A stretch of 55,219 bases of DNA from Hydrogenophilales bacterium 16-61-112 (GCA_002257045.1 NCHD01000010.1:1-55219), one strand, 5' to 3'. Numbered from the stretch's first letter, positions 1 through 8,701 are shown. Notes: generated by a model not told the origin, from the letters alone. A program made the numbers and translations.

Positions 1-1
1 G

Positions 2-495
2 ATTGGCACCCGCAATGCGGGCACGGTCCTGCGCCTGAAGGACGGCGAGACCCAGGTGCTGGCCGGCCTGATTTCGGACGAAGAGCGCAGTTCATCGAGT
101 GGCATCCCGGGCCTGTCCGAAATTCCGATTCTGGGCCGTCTGTTCTCGACTCAGCGCGACGAACGCACGAAGACCGAAATCGTGTTGCTGATCACGCCTC
201 ACATCCTGCGCCACGCGCAGGCGCAACAGCCTGCGCTCACCGAGCTCAGGGGCGGCACCGATAGCAACATCGGTAGCGGCGGCGGCATAACTTTCACGGC
301 GGCTCAGGACCCGACCCAGCCCGCAGCGCCGGCAGGCCAGCTGTACGTGCCGCCGGCCGCAGCAGCCGACGACGCAACGACGCCCGATGACGATGCATCG
401 TTCCCGGCGACGGCGCCCCCCCGGCCACCGAACTCACGCTGCCGACAACGCCCCCCATTACCGGCCAACCAGCCCCTGCCACGCCTGCGAACTGA
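2..495 (+). pseudogene. gspD: GspD-type secretin, C-terminal fragment with frameshifted tail
   Basis: This is the 3' end of an outer-membrane secretin of the type II secretion / type IV pilus superfamily; the gene begins upstream of the window. Seen: an open frame carrying the secretin end signature GIPGLSEIPILGRLF followed by TEIVLLITPHILR, then a Pro/Ala-rich tail. That frame has no stop and runs into the next gene. A one-base shift in the run of seven C at 416-422 would instead give a Pro/Thr/Ala-rich tail ending at the TGA at 493-495, just before the next ATG. I infer a one-base indel, either real or a sequencing error. Only the tail is affected, so the secretin could still be functional. 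Three pseudopilin genes follow on the same strand. Whether it belongs to a complete T2SS cannot be seen. Confidence 0.75.
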
Positions 496-496
496 C

Positions 497-985
497 ATGG
501 CCGCCCGCCCGACCGGATTCAGCCTGATCGAATTGATGGTTACGCGGGCGATTCTCGCCCGGCTTGAGAGCGTGGCGGTCCCGTTCGCGCAACGGGTCCA
601 GCAGCACCGGAAACGGAACTGCGTCACGCGTTGCGGCAGATACGCACGGCGCTCGACAGCTATCGACAAAACGTGAAGGATGGCCGTATCGAAGCGGCGG
701 CCGACGCCAGCGGCTACCTGCCCGACCTCGATGCCCTGTGGCAAGGCGTGGACGACAAAGCAAAACCCAGTGCGAGCAAGCTCTATTTCCTGCACCGCCT
801 GCCGCGCGATCTTTTTTTCCCGATTCGGCAGCGCCGCTGGCGTCCACCTGGGGCCTGCGCAGCTACGCCAGCCCGCCCGACGCCCCCCGCGCCCCCGCGC
901 CCCCGCGCCCGGGCGCGACGTATTCAACGTCTATTCGCTATCGCCCGCCAGCGGCCTCCACGTCGTGCCCTATCGCGAATGGTGA
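497..985 (+). pseudogene. Type II secretion pseudopilin (GspG-like), multiply frameshifted
   Basis: The start carries a prepilin cleavage/methylation motif (GFSLIELM) and a hydrophobic helix, typical of pseudopilins processed by PilD/GspO. The reading frame then moves at least three times. The N-terminus is in one frame to about 600. The central part (ELRHALRQIRTALDSYRQ to LYFLHRLPRDLFFP) is in a second. WGLRSYASPPDAP is in a third, reached across the T run near 812-818. DVFNVYSLSPASG up to the stop returns to the first, after a C-rich stretch at about 885-915. Joined, the pieces give one ordinary GspG-type protein of about 160 residues, so this is a broken copy and not a new gene. Several shifts lie in homopolymers, so sequencing error is possible, but the one near 590-605 is not in a run. 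Confidence 0.75.
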
Positions 986-989
986 ATCG

Positions 990-1361
990 ATGAAACGCCG
1001 CGGATTCACCCTGGTCGAGCTGATGGTCGTGATGGCGATCGTCGCACTCCTGCTGTCGCTGGCGCTGCCGCGCTATTTCAATCACCTCGACAGCGCGCGC
1101 TAAACCATACTGCGCCAGGACCTGGCGGTGATGCGCGACACCATCGACAAATATCACGGTGATCGCGGCCGCTACCCGGACAGCCTCGACACGCTGGTCG
1201 AGGCCCGCTATCTGCGAGCGTTGCCGGTCGATCCCATCACCGAGCGGGCCGATACCTGGCAGGTCGTCGCCCCGCCGGGCGACGACGCGAGCGCAGTCTT
1301 CGATATCCACAGCAACGCCCCTGGCAAGGGCCGCGACGGCACGGCCTATGCCGACGGGTAA
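990..1361 (+). pseudogene. GspG-like major pseudopilin interrupted by an in-frame stop
   Basis: A second pseudopilin, with the prepilin motif RGFTLVELMVVMAIVALLL at the N-terminus and a GspG-like C-terminal half (LRQDLAVMRDTIDKYHGDRG, GRYPDSLDTLVE, DTWQV). Both halves lie in the same frame but are separated by a TAA at 1101-1103, directly after SAR, where relatives would be expected to carry a glutamate codon; a single G-to-T change would explain it. The complete product would be about 123 residues, short for GspG. The ATG lies 5 bp after the stop of the preceding pseudopilin, and the 3' end overlaps the next gene by 14 bp, so the operon layout is preserved. Unlike its neighbours, this copy is broken by a substitution and not by an indel. 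Confidence 0.75.
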
Positions 1362-1950
1362 ATCCCGCCAGTCGGGATTTACCTACCTGTTCATCCTGAT
1401 GCTGCTCGCGCTGATCGGCATGGGGCTCGCCGCGGCCGGCACCCTGTGGCGAACCGACGCGCAGAGTGCCCGCGAAGCCGAACTCCTGTTCGTCGGCGAT
1501 CAAGACCGCGAGGCCATCCGCCGCTACTACGAGTTCGATCCGGCGCAACCGCGACTGCCGCAGACCATCGACGACCTGCTGCTGGACAACCGCCGCCCCA
1601 CGTCGCTGCGGCATCTGCGCCGTGCCTATCGCGATCCGGTCACCGGCGGCGCGTTTTCCCTGATCCGGGCGGAGGACGGCGGCGGCATCAGCGGTGTGCA
1701 CAGCCCGTCCTCCGATACGCCGCAGAAAAGCGCCGGATTCGCGCCGGCGTACGACAGTTTTGCCGACGCCGCCCGCTATGCCGACTGGCAGTTCGTGTTC
1801 AGCCCGGCCGCGAATGCCGAGAAATCCCCGGATGCCGCGCCGACCGGGCAACCGGCCCCTGACGCCACGGGTTCTCGATCCCCGGACAGGCATCGCCGCA
1901 GCAATTGCGGTTGTCGATACCGGGGCATTTCACGCGCCATTCTGTCCTGA
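1348..1950 (+). CDS. Pseudopilin-like type II secretion protein
   Basis: A third prepilin-like protein of 200 residues. The N-terminus has a prepilin-type motif (QSGFTYLFILMLLALIGMG) with one membrane helix. The soluble part (REAELLFVGDQDREAIRRYYE, LPQTIDDLLLDNR, LRRAYRDPVTGG) matches a family of pseudopilin-like proteins often found beside gspD and gspG homologues. The start was chosen at the ATG just before the prepilin motif; it overlaps the previous gene by 14 bp. The last ~35 residues are Arg/Ser-rich and look out of frame. A +2 reading from about 1866 to 1985 gives a more natural ending, so a 3' frameshift is possible here too. It is the least damaged gene of this cluster. Confidence 0.65.
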   Translation: MPTGKSRQSGFTYLFILMLLALIGMGLAAAGTLWRTDAQSAREAELLFVGDQDREAIRRYYEFDPAQPRLPQTIDDLLLDNRRPTSLRHLRRAYRDPVTGGAFSLIRAEDGGGISGVHSPSSDTPQKSAGFAPAYDSFADAARYADWQFVFSPAANAEKSPDAAPTGQPAPDATGSRSPDRHRRSNCGCRYRGISRAILS

Positions 1951-2125
1951 CACGATCAGAAAACCGCCCTGCAAACAACGGGTAAAGGCCCGCATTCGCG
2001 CGCTTTTTCGGCCCGACAATTGCCGGGGTGGCGACTCAGGGCGCTGTCGCTGTGCTATCAATCAGGCAGGTTGCATTTCCCACCACGACTTTGGGTGATC
2101 AAAGTTTTTTTGGAGCGAGCGCGTT

Positions 2126-2818
2126 ATGCGAGCTGTCTCGATTTATGTATGGGCTGTCGCCATGACAATTGGAGCCTCGACCACAGTGGCGGGTCCTGCC
2201 ACCGGAGATGTCGCGGCAGCGGCATGCACGAGTTGCCATGGCAAAGACGGCGCTGGCAATGCCGAAGCTGGGTTTCCCGCGCTGGCGCAACTGCCCCACA
2301 AGTATTTCATAAAGCAGATTGCCGACTTCAAGTCCGGCGCGCGCACCAGGACCAGAGACCTGCATGTCGGTGACAGCGAAGCCTCCGAAGGCTATGGCTA
2401 CTACGTCAGTTTCATGAAGTCCGTCGCCAAGGCATTGAGCGCCGAGGATGCGGAAGCCGCAGCACGCTATTTCGAGGGCCTGGAACGGCCGACGCTCGTT
2501 CCGGTCGCGGCAGATCCTGCGGTGATCGCGCGTGGCAAGCAACTCGCAGTCAATGGCGACTGGGACCGCGAGATCCCCCCCTGCTTCAAGTGTCATGCCG
2601 TAGACGGCCGTGGCGTGGCGCCGTCATTTCCGCCGATCTCAGGACAGCACGCGGCATACACCGAAAGGCAATTGCAGGCGTGGAAGACCGGCAGCCGAAC
2701 CAACGATCCGCAAAAGCTCATGAAGGCAACGGCGGAAAAACTCACGGATGACGAAATACGCTCGGTCGCCGCCTATCTGGCGACGCTCGGAACCCAGAGT
2801 CAAGGGGGAGGAAAATGA
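2126..2818 (+). CDS. tsdB: Dihaem cytochrome c (c4 family), TsdB-like
   Basis: A secreted two-haem cytochrome of 230 residues. It has a Sec signal peptide (about residues 1-23) and two CxxCH haem sites: CTSCH at 34-38 and CFKCH at about 153-157, each in its own cytochrome c4-like half. A GGAG sequence lies 10 bp before the ATG. The stop overlaps the next start by four bases (ATGA), so it is translationally coupled to the TsdA-like gene. In known TsdBA systems a c4-type dihaem cytochrome TsdB accepts electrons from the thiosulfate dehydrogenase TsdA; the pairing here is the main reason for the name. The probable role is periplasmic electron carrier towards the terminal oxidases. A generic cytochrome c4 function remains possible. 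Confidence 0.75.
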   Translation: MRAVSIYVWAVAMTIGASTTVAGPATGDVAAAACTSCHGKDGAGNAEAGFPALAQLPHKYFIKQIADFKSGARTRTRDLHVGDSEASEGYGYYVSFMKSVAKALSAEDAEAAARYFEGLERPTLVPVAADPAVIARGKQLAVNGDWDREIPPCFKCHAVDGRGVAPSFPPISGQHAAYTERQLQAWKTGSRTNDPQKLMKATAEKLTDDEIRSVAAYLATLGTQSQGGGK

Positions 2819-3933
2819 AAAAACCGGTGCAGTACTTGTTCTACATGCTGGCTCTGGGCGTCATCACCACGAGCTGTGCCAAACAGCCGGCCACGCGCAC
2901 GACCGCCGACACGCTGCCTGTCACCGCCCCCGCGCCGACGCAAGACACGTCAGGATCGGCCAGGACCGCCGCGCCGGCCGCCAGCGTCGCGGGGCGGGGC
3001 GAAGCCGATTCGAAAAAGCCGGCGACGGCCAAGTTCGTACCGCCTTCCGAAAGCGCAATCCCGAAAAACGAATTCGGCGAGTCGGTGTTGCTGGGAAAAA
3101 AAATATTCATGAACACCCAGCAATACGCCAAGCGTTATGTAGGCAACGGCTTGAATTGTGCCAACTGTCATCTGGATAACGGTCGCAAGACAGACTCCGC
3201 GCCAATCTGGGCAGCGTACGTTCTTTACCCTGCCTATCGCGCAAAAACCGGGCAGATCGACACCATCCAGAGCCGTATCCAGGGATGTTTCATGTACAGC
3301 ATGAATGGCACGGCGCCTGCCTTCGACAGCAAGGAAATGACGGCCCTGGTCACCTACCATTACTGGCTCGCCAGCGGCGCGCCGACCCGCGTCAAGATGA
3401 CTGGCCAGGGTTTCCTGCAGCTGCCCAAACCGGCAAAGAGCCCGGATCTCGCGCGTGGCGAAGATGTGTTCAAGAACAATTGCGTGATTTGCCACGGGGC
3501 GAATGGTGAGGGCACAAAAGCCGCCAGTGGGGAGTACGCATTCCCGCCACTCTGGGGTAAAGACTCGTTCAATTGGGGCGCGGGCATGCACCGCATCGAT
3601 ACCGCCGCAGGCTTTATCAAAGTCAACATGCCTTATGGGCGCTTCGGCACCCTGAGCGACCAGGAGGCGTGGGATGTAGCCTTGTTCATGAATAGCCATG
3701 AGCGTCCAGGCGACCCGCGTTTCAAGGACAGCCTTGAAGCGACGCGCGACAAGAACCACGACGAAAACTGTCTCTACGGACGCACGCCCGGGCAACTCGC
3801 AGCGCTGCTCGAGAAAAAGGCAGCGAAAAAGGCCGAGGCGGATAAAGCCAAGGCCAGGGAATCGGATGACAAGGCGTCCAAGGAGCGGACCACGCCGCTA
3901 TGGGATGGATATTCCCCCGCAACCGCGCATTAG
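2815..3933 (+). CDS. tsdA: TsdA-like thiosulfate dehydrogenase, dihaem lipoprotein
   Basis: A 372-residue dihaem cytochrome that probably oxidises thiosulfate to tetrathionate, or the reverse, in the periplasm. The N-terminus resembles a lipoprotein signal (LGVITTSC), followed by a Thr/Pro/Ala linker. Haem sites are CANCH (115-119) and CVICH (223-227). Between them lies IQGCFMYSMNG with Cys158, matching the place where TsdA enzymes carry the unusual axial cysteine ligand of haem 1. A Met in VNMPYGRFG is a candidate haem 2 ligand. These features separate it from ordinary dihaem cytochromes. The C-terminal ~45 residues form a Lys/Ala/Glu-rich tail that is probably disordered and not expected from the family. 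It is coupled to the TsdB-like gene by a 4 bp overlap. Assignment is by motif recognition; SoxA-related cytochromes are the main alternative. Confidence 0.75.
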   Translation: MKKPVQYLFYMLALGVITTSCAKQPATRTTADTLPVTAPAPTQDTSGSARTAAPAASVAGRGEADSKKPATAKFVPPSESAIPKNEFGESVLLGKKIFMNTQQYAKRYVGNGLNCANCHLDNGRKTDSAPIWAAYVLYPAYRAKTGQIDTIQSRIQGCFMYSMNGTAPAFDSKEMTALVTYHYWLASGAPTRVKMTGQGFLQLPKPAKSPDLARGEDVFKNNCVICHGANGEGTKAASGEYAFPPLWGKDSFNWGAGMHRIDTAAGFIKVNMPYGRFGTLSDQEAWDVALFMNSHERPGDPRFKDSLEATRDKNHDENCLYGRTPGQLAALLEKKAAKKAEADKAKARESDDKASKERTTPLWDGYSPATAH

Positions 3934-4179
3934 GATCTCCGACCCCAATATGGCACAGCCGGTGAAACGGATGGATTTTTCTTCCGCCTGCACGCAGCGG
4001 CGGGAATGCTCCGCCGCATGCTTCCGGGCATGTTGGTCGACCTCTGGTCTGCGGACCGGCCCGTGTTGAATGTCGGAAAACGTCCTACCAGGAATATCCC
4101 TGCGCGCGCTCCCCACCCGCTTGACGCGTTGCCACGCAACACCCTGCAAGCCGCTCGCAATCCCAAACGAAGGGTTATC

Positions 4180-5817
4180 ATGAAAAGACGCAAATTTCTT
4201 CAGTACACCGCTGCCACTGGACTTGGCCTGCTCGGCAGCGGTCTTGGATTCGGCGCCCGGGCCAGCGCGGAACCGGGCGCCCTGCCGGGGACCACCGGCA
4301 CGGCGGGCGCGCACACGGCTGCCCCGCATATGCCCCTGCACATTCCGGGCGACAGCGGCCTCCTCGGCATGCTCGATATCACCACCGAGCACCTCACCCT
4401 CGATGCCCACAACACTACCTTGCGGCTGAGGCAGAACACGCCGTCGCCTTTTCAGGTCTGGTCGGCGAAATACGCCGGCAAGGATTATCAAAACCCGATC
4501 ATCCGCATCAAGACCGGACAGCATTTTAACGCCCGTCTGCAGAATAACCTGAACGAGCCGAACATCATCCACTGGCACGGCCTGCACATACCCGGCGACA
4601 TGGACGGACAACCCCGCAGCATGATCGATCCCGGGGGACATTTCGACTACGCCTTTGACGTGCCCAATCGCAGCGGGATGTATTGGTACCATTCGCATGC
4701 CCACCATCACACCGCCCAACAGGTGTATTTCGGCCTGGCAGGCATCTACATGGTCGAAGACGAAGACGAGCGCGCACTGCGCAACGCGCTGCAAATCGAA
4801 CCGGGGCTGAACGAAATACCGCTGATCATTCAGGACAGACAGTTCAACAGTGCCGGCGAACTCACCTATGCATTCAATCCGATGCAGCACCACATGGGCC
4901 AGCTCGGCGACACTATCCTGGTCAATCTCACCCCGCACCCGAAACTGGAGATCACGAACCGTCTCTACCGGTTCCGGGTGCTGAACGGATCGAATTCCCG
5001 CATTTATAAACTGGCCTTCGTTCATGGCGACAAAATGCTGCCGTATTCGATCATAGGCACCGACGCCGGCTTGCTGGAGCGGGCTCACGTCACGCAGCAG
5101 GAATACATATCACCGGGCGAGCGGCTCGACATCGTGTTCGATGCCAGCCAGCTGCGTGCCGGTGACGAGGTCTATCTTAAAAGTCTTGCCTTCGATCCGC
5201 TGGAAGGCGGAACCATGCTCGGCATGGGCGAATTGATGGGCGGCGTGTCGGGCTGGGGCGGGACAGAGGGCGCCCGCCTCGATCTCGGCGCCGAATTCGA
5301 AATCATGAAAATCGCAGTCACCCGGGAAAGTCCGGCCCGGCCGTCCGGCATGATCCCACCCAAACTTTCGACCATCGCGCGCATCGATACCGGCGGCGCG
5401 GTGAGGCGGGATGTGCGGCTGACGGTGCGACGCATGCTGTGGCTGATCAACGGCGAAACCTTCACCCCCGATCGATACCCTCTGCAGAGCCGCAGCAACA
5501 CCATCGAGCTGTGGGATATCCAGAACGCCGAAATGAGCATGCCCCACCCCATGCACATGCACGGCTTCTCGTTCCAGGTGGTCCAGCGCAGCAATAGTCC
5601 GAGCCAGGTGCGCGCACTGGCCCAGGACGAAAACGGACGGCTGATCACCGATCTTGGCTGGAAAGACACCATACTGGTGTGGCCGGGGGAGACCGTGCGC
5701 ATCGCGACCGACTTTACGCATCCTTACAAGGGCGACCAGATTTACCTGTTCCACTGCCACAACCTGGAACACGAGGACCAGGGCATGATGGTGAACCATC
5801 TCGTCACCGCCGCGTAG
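4180..5817 (+). CDS. Tat-exported multicopper oxidase (laccase/CotA-like)
   Basis: A 545-residue three-cupredoxin-domain oxidase that couples substrate oxidation to reduction of O2 to water in the periplasm. All four copper-binding motifs are present: HWHGLHIPGD, WYHSHAHHH, HPMHMHGF, and the type 1 site HCHNLEHEDQGMM with an axial Met. The N-terminus RRKFLQ plus a hydrophobic stretch is a twin-arginine signal. The frame is open further upstream, but AAGGG five bases before this ATG and the Tat motif immediately after it fix the start. The last motif resembles CotA/bilirubin-oxidase types more than CopA. The substrate is unknown: metal ions, phenols or a sulfur compound are possible. It lies downstream of the TsdBA pair after a 246 bp gap and converges with the Sco/cytochrome pair. 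Confidence 0.85.
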   Translation: MKRRKFLQYTAATGLGLLGSGLGFGARASAEPGALPGTTGTAGAHTAAPHMPLHIPGDSGLLGMLDITTEHLTLDAHNTTLRLRQNTPSPFQVWSAKYAGKDYQNPIIRIKTGQHFNARLQNNLNEPNIIHWHGLHIPGDMDGQPRSMIDPGGHFDYAFDVPNRSGMYWYHSHAHHHTAQQVYFGLAGIYMVEDEDERALRNALQIEPGLNEIPLIIQDRQFNSAGELTYAFNPMQHHMGQLGDTILVNLTPHPKLEITNRLYRFRVLNGSNSRIYKLAFVHGDKMLPYSIIGTDAGLLERAHVTQQEYISPGERLDIVFDASQLRAGDEVYLKSLAFDPLEGGTMLGMGELMGGVSGWGGTEGARLDLGAEFEIMKIAVTRESPARPSGMIPPKLSTIARIDTGGAVRRDVRLTVRRMLWLINGETFTPDRYPLQSRSNTIELWDIQNAEMSMPHPMHMHGFSFQVVQRSNSPSQVRALAQDENGRLITDLGWKDTILVWPGETVRIATDFTHPYKGDQIYLFHCHNLEHEDQGMMVNHLVTAA

Positions 5818-5831
5818 AGGCCGGGCGATGT

Positions 5832-7469
5832 TCATGGAACGATCAACGCATCCTGTAGCGGCTCGATCCGCTGTCCGTCGGCATCGGCGAAACGCACCAT
5901 ATAGATGCCCTTGGAACTGAAACGCTGGCCGGGACCCAGGCTGAAGCGGGGATAGGCCTGCGGCGCGGAGGCCAGGCCCATGGTCTCGGGATAGTTCTCC
6001 ACCCATTCCACCAGATAGTCGCGCAGATAATTGCCGCGCAGCCGGAGCATGCCTTCGGATAGCAGGTTGCAGGCTGCGAGGGTATTTCCCTGAAGTCGCT
6101 CGTCTGCGCGAGCGAGGCCGTATTTTTTCAGCCAGGGCCGCAGATAGCGCTGCATGCGTTGATCCCATCGCGCCGGGGCATCGAACCCGTAGGCGAGCAC
6201 GGCTACTTTCCGCCACGCCGGGTTGAGTGGTGCTGCCTGCATCCCCGACAGAATGCCCGAAACCAGAACCGATTCCGTCCGGGGCGGCAACGGCACCCGC
6301 TGCATCAATCCGGCCAGCTCGGTTGGGGTCAGCCAGAGAACCAGCGCATCGTTTGCCGCAAGCCCGGAGAGCCGGTCTTGGTCGTTGTCCAAGCGCCACG
6401 TCTCCACCGGCACCCCACTGTCTGCCAGCGCCCGGGTCAGCATCTCCGCGGCCCGCTGAGCGCGATCAGACCGCCCCACCAGTTGAACGACCCGCCCCGA
6501 ACGCAAAAGCGTTGAATCACGCGCCGCAAGCTGCCGTGCAAAGACCGCCGCCTCCAACCATAGGCCGCGTGAGAAATAAAAACTGTACCTGCCTGCCCCG
6601 GCGTCGGCGGCGGGCTGCACATTGGGAAAAAGGCAGGGCAATTCCGCGCGCTCGCAAAAAGCTTCGACCGGTGACCACGCCTCGCCACCCAAACCTGAAA
6701 TCATGGCAAACACCGGCTGGCGCGCATGGTAATCGGCAAGCTGCCGGTGCCAACTCTGCGGCGGTCCCACCAGCGTCCAGACATGCAACTTCCAAAACTG
6801 GCGATCGCCGCTTTCCGCGTTGCCGGACGGCCCCTTTGTTTGATCAAGGGCATGCTCGGCGAAGCACGCGTTGAGCACGCCGATCATGGCCTCGCGATCG
6901 CCCGGCTCGACGCGGGGGGTTATCACTGTGGCGAAATGGACGACCCGTTCATCGACGCCTGGCGAGCGCTGCGGCGACAGGCTGCGCAAATAGACAGCGA
7001 GTGCCTTCATGGCTGCGTCGTCCAGTGTGTAGCGTGGCATCAGGATACTGAAGCGACGGCCATCGTTTGAATGGCCGTTACGGATCGCCTGCGCCAGGGT
7101 GCTTTCGTTGTAGGGCGCGCGGGTGCGGAACGGATAGTCGCGAAAGTCCATGCCCGGGGCGCGGCGAGGTGCGTAACCGTCTGGCAGGCGGGCGCCGAAC
7201 AGCGCCGGGCCAGTGATGGGCGGAATGACATTGGCCCCTTCGGCAAGGCCCATTCCGCTGCGCTGATGGCACTGGACGCAGGCGGCGGCAGCGCCGACAA
7301 GGCGAGATCCTTCGCCGCGCGTCGCGGTCAGCGGTCGCCCTGAAGGCAGCCGGCCTTCGTGATAAATCGCGCGCCCTGCCGCAAGGTGCTGCGCGTCGGC
7401 CATGTCGAGCGCCGCGCTGTCGCCCGATCCGACCCAGACTCCAACCAGAAACCAGATGGCAACCTTCAT
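5832..7469 (-). CDS. Cytochrome c fused to a periplasmic ABC-type binding-protein domain
   Basis: A 545-residue exported protein with an unusual two-part architecture. After a short signal peptide, residues about 25-165 form a single-haem cytochrome c domain (CVQCH near 64-68, possible Met ligand in ILMPRY). Residues about 170-500 look like a type 1 periplasmic binding protein of the Leu/Ile/Val-receptor kind (PVFAMISGLGGEAWSP, SGRVVQLVGRSDRAQRAAEM, VLVSGILSG). No permease or ATPase genes are near, so transport is unlikely. Ligand-gated electron transfer or sensing is an inference. It starts 15 bp downstream of the sco gene, so the two are probably co-transcribed. The Shine-Dalgarno sequence is weak. 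Domain assignment of the C-terminal part is by overall pattern and less certain than the cytochrome. Confidence 0.7.
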   Translation of the reverse strand: MKVAIWFLVGVWVGSGDSAALDMADAQHLAAGRAIYHEGRLPSGRPLTATRGEGSRLVGAAAACVQCHQRSGMGLAEGANVIPPITGPALFGARLPDGYAPRRAPGMDFRDYPFRTRAPYNESTLAQAIRNGHSNDGRRFSILMPRYTLDDAAMKALAVYLRSLSPQRSPGVDERVVHFATVITPRVEPGDREAMIGVLNACFAEHALDQTKGPSGNAESGDRQFWKLHVWTLVGPPQSWHRQLADYHARQPVFAMISGLGGEAWSPVEAFCERAELPCLFPNVQPAADAGAGRYSFYFSRGLWLEAAVFARQLAARDSTLLRSGRVVQLVGRSDRAQRAAEMLTRALADSGVPVETWRLDNDQDRLSGLAANDALVLWLTPTELAGLMQRVPLPPRTESVLVSGILSGMQAAPLNPAWRKVAVLAYGFDAPARWDQRMQRYLRPWLKKYGLARADERLQGNTLAACNLLSEGMLRLRGNYLRDYLVEWVENYPETMGLASAPQAYPRFSLGPGQRFSSKGIYMVRFADADGQRIEPLQDALIVP

Positions 7470-7484
7470 CCAGGTGGCGCGGCG

Positions 7485-8126
7485 TCAGGCCGGAGGCTGC
7501 AGCAGCCGGCGATATTCCCTGACCAGATCATCCGCGGTGGCAAATCCGTCCAGACGAACCCAGGGCTGTCCGGGCGCGGCACGCATGAAAACCACCGGGC
7601 GGTGGTTCATCTTGTCGCCGTAATAAGCGCCGAATGCCTTTTGAAGCTGCATGCTCGCCTCCACGGTCCCGCCGTAATGCCGCCACTGGGGGCCGGCCTG
7701 ATAGCGCTGTGCGTAAGCTGCAAGGCGCGCGGGCGTATCGTGTTCAGGATCGATGGAAACCGACATCATGCGCAGTTGCTTCGCCTCGTCGCCGAGCTTT
7801 TCCTGAAACCCGGCAAAGATATGACTCAGCATGGGGCACACGGCGGTGCACGTGGTGTAGATGAAGTTAAGCACCACCGGCTTGCCGTCCGCGAGTTCGG
7901 CGGGAAACGCCACTGGCGTGCCGTCGTCCCGCGTCAGGGTTATATGGGGCACGGCGATGTCATGCAAAGAGCGTCGATAACCCGGTTCTGCCGGGGCGTG
8001 ATGATGCGCATGGTCGGCTTCGGCTTCCGCCGCAGCCGGCGCGGCAGCCAGCCCATCGAACGTCGCCATCGAAAGGACCATCAGGGGCGTGAAGAAGTAC
8101 ACAAGTACACCAGATTTTGGGGTCAT
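7485..8126 (-). CDS. Sco/SenC family copper chaperone-type protein
   Basis: A 213-residue exported thioredoxin-fold protein of the Sco1/SenC family, which bind copper or act as thiol-disulfide reductases in assembling CuA oxidases or other copper enzymes. It has an N-terminal signal/anchor helix, a His-rich segment (HAHHH), the copper-binding CTAVCP motif (CxxxCP), and a conserved-type His near the end in NHRPVVF. It lies 15 bp upstream of the cytochrome/binding-protein fusion on the same strand. The nearby multicopper oxidase suggests copper handling for a redox enzyme here and not for the oxidase clusters 20 kb away, which have their own Sco. Confidence 0.88.
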   Translation of the reverse strand: MTPKSGVLVYFFTPLMVLSMATFDGLAAAPAAAEAEADHAHHHAPAEPGYRRSLHDIAVPHITLTRDDGTPVAFPAELADGKPVVLNFIYTTCTAVCPMLSHIFAGFQEKLGDEAKQLRMMSVSIDPEHDTPARLAAYAQRYQAGPQWRHYGGTVEASMQLQKAFGAYYGDKMNHRPVVFMRAAPGQPWVRLDGFATADDLVREYRRLLQPPA

Positions 8127-8250
8127 GCATAGCGCCTGTCAGTAGTGGAACGAAACCCATCCGTGGTCCTGCCGATGCCGATGCGGCAACGACGGGCTGT
8201 CAATAGCGCTATGGTCCTGCGTTTACTCGACCCGGCGCGAAACATCGGGA

Positions 8251-8265
8251 GGTCGGCAGCCGACC
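8251..8265 (-). terminator. Possible hairpin terminator after the small lipoprotein gene
   Basis: A compact GC-rich inverted repeat (GGTCGG/CCGACC around CAG) lies about 40 bp downstream of the lipoprotein gene and upstream of sco. There is no clear T run, so it may only be a mild attenuator. Confidence 0.3.
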
Positions 8266-8305
8266 CCCCGTTCGTATTGCCGAACACATTTTTTGCATGT
8301 GGTGA

Positions 8306-8476
8306 CTACGCAGCGGGAGCAGCGGCCAGGATGGCTGGAGCGAGGTCCAGTTGTGCGGAGGAACCTGGCTGCTGCAACTCACTACGGCGATCTTCTCTGC
8401 GGTCCTCCCGGCGATCATGGCCCGCACAGGCGGAGAGAAGAACGACAAGACTCATCAAGGTCAGCATTTTCATCAT
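8306..8476 (-). CDS. Small lipoprotein with DRRE repeats
   Basis: A 56-residue protein with a clear lipoprotein signal: MMKMLTLMSLVVLLSAC, where LSAC is the lipobox and the Cys would be lipidated. The mature part has a charged repeat DRREDRREDRR followed by an Ala/Leu/Pro-rich end. AAGGA lies a few bases before the tandem ATG codons at 8476 and 8473, favouring these over starts further upstream. It lies between the upstream propeller gene (stop 8702) and sco on the same strand, with about 225 bp before it. No function can be assigned. Similar tiny entericidin-like or cationic lipoproteins exist, but homology is not shown. Confidence 0.6.
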   Translation of the reverse strand: MMKMLTLMSLVVLLSACAGHDRREDRREDRRSELQQPGSSAQLDLAPAILAAAPAA

Positions 8477-8701
8477 GTTTCCTTTCATTAAAAACGGGAC
8501 AAGCACAGTAACTATCAATTGCACGTTGAGGCGCCCCCTGCACAAGGCGGATTGTCGTGTGCAGTTCCCGGCCATCCGTCCCCTGCCCTTGCCGGATTCG
8601 CAAAGCCATCAAGGGCGCGACCCGGATAAGCCCGGTTATCGGGGCCATCCAGTGCGGCCAGCTTAATCGTTTTTCCTGTCTCCCTTGCGATCTTCCTTGT
8701 C

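Noticed and set aside
1-1985. A mobile element as the cause of the broken pseudopilin genes
   Set aside because: No transposase, terminal repeats or target duplication; the damage is point changes and small shifts.
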